NCBI GenBank assembly: GCA_009760855.2
Contig: WPIO01000021.1
Location: forward strand, 866,001 to 930,000
Reading direction: 5' to 3'
Origin: Cristatella mucedo
Lineage: Eukaryota > Bryozoa > Phylactolaemata > Cristatellidae
Length of the DNA: 64,000 nt
Part shown: one piece after another, positions 59,020 to 64,000 of the stretch
Position numbering within the stretch: position 1 is the first letter of the stretch
Layout of the letters: each line of letters starts with the position of its first letter
Translations under genes and position numbers: made by a program
Notes under the pieces: generated by a model
The model's database searches: none
What the model was told of the DNA's origin: nothing
Seen by the model: the letters and a program-made list of their open reading frames with translations, nothing else

Positions 59020-61704
59020 TTAATTTTGTACAAAAATTCTTACAGACCAAAACACTTTTTCAACGTCTGTTGATGTCGGTTTTATGGATCGAATTGCGTT
59101 GTACAATTTACGGAGATATTCAGTGCGCTGGCCCGAGTTCCTGAAGAGCGTAAATTCGGACTTGAGCAATTTGAAACTGTCTACCTCTGACTGCAATTGA
59201 TGTTTCATCATTTTAAGGCAACAAATTCAATGCCTCTTGAAAAAACAAGTTCACACTTTCAGCATCATTTGACTACTGTTCGACGACAACTTTTGCACCG
59301 TTGACTCCAAGTAGACGAGGCGCTAGATTTCCCTTTAAATTTAGCGAAGCCTCTGACGGGGCAACAGATGGATCTTTGAGACTGAGCAAGAAGTTCATGA
59401 AGTCCTTACTCAGTCGCTCTTCAACGCGACACTTCAAATTTTCCACGAGCTTGATATTAATGCCAATATGCGATAAAACCGAACTGCTGCGCATGAGGAT
59501 AAAACCGAACTGCTGCTCATAGGACACCCTAAGCGTGTGGCTGTATTAAAAGGCTTAGCTCTCCTAATAGGCGATGCTGTTGTGCGACCATCAATCACCA
59601 CGTGCTCAAAATTTAGGTGTCGTTTTCGTCAAGTCCTAAAATTAAAAAGCTTCATTCAGAAGACTGCTTCTACAGCTAGCCATCACGTCCTATCCCTATC
59701 TAAGATTAAGAGCTGTCGCCCACAAGGCTTGCAAAATATTTAACTAGCTCCTTAGTTTTGTCCCGGCTTGATTAATGTAATTCTCTTTTGGCTGGGCTAC
59801 TAAAGAAAGCAACTAGGCCACTGAAGGTGGCTATGAATATGGCTGCAAGGCTAGTCTTCAAGTCCCAGAGGTTTGAGCACGTGTCTCCTTTGCTAAAAAA
59901 AGCTAGGATGGATGCCGGGTTAGTAACGGATACAGAGAAAAGTTCTTACGCTGACCGACAAGGCCCGCTACGGCTTGGCTCCTTCGTACCTAGCAGAACT
60001 GCTGCAACAGTTTCAGCCTCTTCGCGCCCTCAGGTCCTGTATGGGCAATCAATTAGCTGCTCCATTCGTCCGCTAAAAGACTGTTGGCGACAGAAGCTTT
60101 AGCTCTACAGGTCCTAGACTGTGGAACTCGCGTCCACAATTCTTACGCAAGAACAACTACTCTCCTGCTTCCGACTATGGCTCATCCTTTTCAGCCGTCT
60201 TGAGCTGCTACTTCCACGCTAATCACTACCTCAACTGCTCTCCAGACTCTGCTATGCTTCCTACCTCCTCTTTGCTGCGTGAGATAAAGTCTGTTGGCTA
60301 CCGAATGCGTACCGAAAGCCGCCCAGGCTGTGAGTGTGCTATAAAAAAACTCTCCTGCGTATAACCCACATAGTCTTTATGGCTTTGTGGAGCTACAGAC
60401 GGAGATAAATTTTTCAGGCTAGAGAGTTTGTTTAACATAATTTCTAAAATTGTGTAAGCACTCATCGACGTCGCATCATATTAGTTTAGATTCGCGGCTG
60501 CAAGTTTCAAGGCTCCATTGCTCAGAAGAGTTTTGAGAGCGTCAAAATGAATGTTTCAATCATTTCCAGATCATTGAATTTATTTGGTTACTGTCTCAAT
60601 GATGGCGACTTATTTCTTTAGTAGCGACTCTTAAAATGTTTGATATGAAGTTCCAGCGTGTCTTCCCATTGCGATGCAGTTTAATCTTGCATCCAAACAC
60701 AGCTTTTACTTTGGATTGAAAGGCATTTTATCGAACAGTTGATTTCTTGACGAATTATACAAGCTTACGTGATTTTGGAAGGCAGAGTGGATGGATCCTT
60801 CTAATTTATCATCACTGATTTCTTCCAAGTCCGTACCTGTTTCAAAACTGTCTATTTCATCAACATCGTCACTAGCCAGGTTTAAATTGTCCATCTCAGT
60901 ACTCTTCTTGTTCAACGTGTCACAGACACCAAGGTGCAGACCATGGTTTAAGCAGAAATGTCCGATGAAATCAATGTGGCTAATGCATTTCTTATTTACT
61001 GCAGCGCCTCCCTGAGTAGATCCCAACAAATCCCTCTCCATTGTTATTCAAAAAACGCTCAAATGCTATTTCATCAATTCGACTATTTCAAGAGCAGTGC
61101 ACAAACCAAATATGCGAACAAAAATCGTCTTGATCGTTATTTTATCGCAGCTATCATAAATGTTGACGCCGAATACTCTACGTTCCCTCCCGGTTGTGTA
61201 TTCATCCACAGTCATCAATTTATATATTTTCAGATGATTCTTAAACGTTGTCGTGGAGTTTCTTGAACACTTGATGATTGTAATGCAGCGTTCGCATTTA
61301 ACCTTTTAGCTTGACTGTAATGTGACTCTTTCGTTTTGCGGCGTATTCCCAAGCCAAGACATTGCTGAAAAGAGTATTCATATTTGGTGATCCCACAAGA
61401 TCACTTTAGTTAATATCTTACTTAATTTTTGCGAAATTTCACTTTAATTTAATTTTTGGCCAATTTGATAAAGTTATCATAACAAACCACTAAGACATTC
61501 AAAAGAAATTTTAAATGTTTTTTCCGTTACATATTTCATATCCATAATGAACTTTAGAGCTTCAGTTGAAGTATCTCTTTGCTTAAAATTGTTTGTTAGA
61601 AACAGCATAACAGCTAGAAGAAACATCTGTTCAACTTTTTTATTTTGGGAGAAAAGCAGCTGTTTTACTGTTACTGTTAAACAGTTACCAGACACCCTAG
61701 TCAC
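59020..61704 (-). pseudogene. hAT transposase relic with nested LINE
   Basis: From the right: 61704-61477 (N-terminal piece, unclear), 61041-60706 with HFCLNHGLHLGVCDTL followed by an acidic linker and KTRWN (near 60,650), then the LINE at 59,471-60,412, then 59527-59273 and 59211-59020 with LYNAIRSIKPTSTDVEKVFW, the hAT C-terminal dimerisation motif (I-x-P-T-S-x-x-x-E-R-x-F). The copy is full of stops. Terminal inverted repeats were not recognised. Confidence 0.6.
59471..60412 (+). mobile_element. LINE family A copy nested in a hAT relic
   Basis: Starts in the post-RT part (DKTELLLIGHPKRV-like), preceded by a local 26-bp duplication of its own start (59471 and 59497). It continues through AARLVFKSQRFEHVSPLL and RLWNSRPQFL-type sequence to the 3' end GTGGAGCTACAGACGGAGAT. 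Several frameshifts. It separates the C-terminal and central parts of the minus-strand hAT relic at 59.0-61.7 kb. Confidence 0.8.
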
Positions 61705-62759
61705 TATGTCCGTGTAGCTTATTTCGTGGGTAAGTCGGTGAGAGTTGAACTATTTGATTGTGATGCCGCTGTCTGCCTACACCTGCATGCCAGAGAGCTT
61801 CGTACAGTTACCTCCATGCTGCTTTTTTTTAATCTTAAAACCAAGTAGTTATGGCTTACTCGGCGTATTCAAAACAGGTTCGTTGTTCACCGAATTTTGA
61901 AAGTCTTACGTTAGTGTATGCTCAGCTGAGAGATCTTCTGGACGCTTCTAAGTATATCCCGCTGAGTGTCTGATTTAATTTAAGGCAGGCAGGCATGAAT
62001 ATATCAGTCAATTGATGCCTGTCATAAACATGATAAGTCACCGCAGCTGCAATCACTTGGGCAACGGTATGTATATATTTAATAATCCTTTTTTGGCTTA
62101 CCCTGAACACGTTCTAGTTTTGGAATTGTTTCAGACATCTTAATTAAGATATAGGGTTGGAGGTAAAGATGTTTGGCAGTCTCCAGCCAAGTGTAGCGCT
62201 GGAGGCAACCTGAACAAATTACATCAAGGCAAAGGGCTCGGAAAAAGTTTCAAAACCCAGATCAATGCTGCTTCGGCTGTCAGCGATTAAGAGGAAGAAA
62301 GAACAGCTAAAGTGGACGCTGTAAATAAAACGTCTGAAAATACTCGATGAGAATTTACATTAGGGAGTGACAAGGTGGGAAAACCGAATGTAAACTTCTC
62401 CAGGTGACTCGTTTGTTTGTTTATTCATCTACCCTGTAAAAGGAGAGCCCCAATTTAAGAAAAGACAGGCTGGAAAACTTTAACATTCTAAATTGTTTAG
62501 ATTATGATATTGCTTGAAATTTTTGGACCCTTTGATAGTATGAGGAAACTAGCAACCCAAAACCATACGCGTTTAGAACACTTAAAAAGGTATTCCGAGT
62601 GGTGCTTAGTTGCAAGCTATGGCTGTTAACGAGCACTTATAGCCCTCTGTGGTTTTTTAAAATGTACTCCTCTACGTTAAGGGCATGCACTTAGAATATT
62701 AAGGAGTGTTTCTTGATTGCTGCGATGTTCTGTAGCCATTAGCATACATGAGCTTGTCA
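61705..62759. other. No gene recognised
   Basis: May include the 5' end of the hAT relic to the left; no terminal repeat was found. Confidence 0.5.
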
Positions 62760-62935
62760 GTCAAAGGGCCATGACAGCTCAGGTGGTAAGGTGCTCGCTC
62801 TTCACGACCGAGGTCGTGGGTTGGAATGATGCAATGAACGATCCTTCATTGGCAACTGCAAGCGGTGGTGATAGCCGCTTACGATGTTCTGCAACTATAA
62901 AAATGAGTTTGTCAAGACAGCTAACATTAAATAGC
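62760..62935 (+). mobile_element. SINE S1 copy
   Basis: Head GACAGCTCAGGTGGTAAGG, GACCGAGGTCGTGGGTTGG, body GCAAGCGGTGGTGATAGCCG and tail AAGACAGCTAACATTAAAT. Confidence 0.72.
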
Positions 62936-64000
62936 CATTTTTAAAGTGTCAGCTTCGCAGACATTGATCCCACACCTTCAAGGCCTTGAACCTTATTTGA
63001 GCTGTGGTTATGGCAAATGATCTCAGTTCACGAACCACTACTTTGCATTCGTAAGACAGGCTTGTTCCCGCATACAGTGAGTCTGCCGGGAAAGACTGTG
63101 GTTATGCAGCCAAAACAGCTACATTATTGAGACCAGTTAGCTTAGCAAGTGCCCGTGCTTCTGTATTTAAACTCAGCCTTTTCGTCTAATGAGACTTTTT
63201 TAAGCAATGAAGCCATCTATTCAAGCAGGAAGCAAAAGAATCAATACAATTTAAATTTTAAAATCACCTATATATAAGAGTATAAAAATATTTTCATCAG
63301 ATCATCTAGAAGTGAGATAATTTATTATCGGAGAAGTCGGAGAAGTGTTGTAACGTAGCAGACGGGCGTTCGCGACAGGTAAGCCTAGATGCGGTGTTGT
63401 GCTCCGCGTGTAAGCCTTTTGTTATAGAGGCAGGAAGACATTAAAAGAGTGATTTATTCAAGTTTAGACGGATTAAAACGGATGCGCGGACCAACTTTGC
63501 ACCGGTAGCCTCACATAATCATACGTATACTGTTTAGATAAGGTCTACACAGAGGCCACAGCCCGAAGTATGTCCCGATGTGTACGGGGCATACTTTTGA
63601 AAAAAGTGATATAGCAAAGTTCTCCAATAAGGGGTGCCACTGCTAGCCATCAGCTGCAGCCTACTACTTTGAGTGTAATTTCATTCTGATAAACTGCAGT
63701 ACTTCTAACTTTGGCCCGAACGGCTGCCTCCCTGGTCAGCTTACGCTCGACTACGGCAATCTATGTCTGTGTGCAAAAAGGAGGCTGCACCAAGGGCGCA
63801 CAGCAGAAACTAGACACTAGACAACTGCCCCCGCCCCGCCCCCCCCCGAAGTTGAATCCAACGCTCTGATTTTGCTTGTCTTTTGGTTACCTATGAAGCA
63901 GCCGAAAAAATTGTAAAGTTGAATGATCCCATAGACCCATTTATTTAGCGGCACAAGAGCCGTTTACAGCTATCACCCGGCTTGTTTAAAAAAAATAAAG
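62936..64000. other. No gene recognised
   Basis: No element or exon supported. A C run lies at about 63,824-63,847. Confidence 0.55.

Overview
This is animal nuclear DNA: short protein-coding exons with GT/AG splice sites are scattered among long introns full of transposable elements. It is probably from a non-vertebrate metazoan. The window carries a terminal exon of the short-chain-collagen-C4-like family and a relic of a multi-copy family that I recall from arthropod and cnidarian gene predictions. Its GEN1 homologue also lacks the Cys-rich insert of the human protein. The sequence does not settle the phylum. There is no operon structure and no CRISPR array, and nothing points to a bacterial or viral origin.

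Left part (about 4.0-18.5 kb, minus strand): one real host gene, a homologue of the XPG/Rad2-family Holliday-junction resolvase GEN1. I could rebuild six exons with phase-matched splice junctions (exons 1-6), plus an eighth exon and a less certain seventh. The coding order runs from 18,522 down to 4,000. The active-site acidic residues and the helix-hairpin-type DNA-binding motif are present. The 3' end (chromodomain-like part and tail) was not found and may lie beyond the window. The introns hold LINE tails, tRNA-derived SINEs, a broken Tc1-like element and simple repeats.

Middle (18.9-32.3 kb): blocks of a dispersed repeat built from monomers of about 180 bp. One block is split by a complete but inactive hAT element (20,006-22,825) with terminal inverted repeats and a perfect palindromic 8-bp target duplication; a LINE fragment lies inside that element. 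Next come a C-run/G-run fold-back (25.26-25.83 kb) and a decayed copy of an uncharacterised multi-copy protein family (28.06-31.0 kb), cut in two by an antisense LINE.

Right part (32.3-64 kb): mostly repeats. There are relics of two further hAT transposases (32.3-34.1 and 59.0-61.7 kb), several 5'-truncated CR1/L2-like LINEs of two families, a small hAT-like element nested in a LINE 3' end (38.55-39.13 kb), at least ten tRNA-headed SINE copies, and a large imperfect inverted repeat (54.23-55.13 / 57.40-58.43 kb). The second host gene is represented by one 3'-terminal exon on the minus strand (50,360-50,823). A short piece similar to GEN1 exon 6 lies on the opposite strand at 45.76-45.86 kb.

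No multi-gene system is visible. The window is best read as one DNA-repair gene and one exon of a secreted protein gene in a densely nested transposon landscape. Boundaries of decayed repeats are estimates made by eye.
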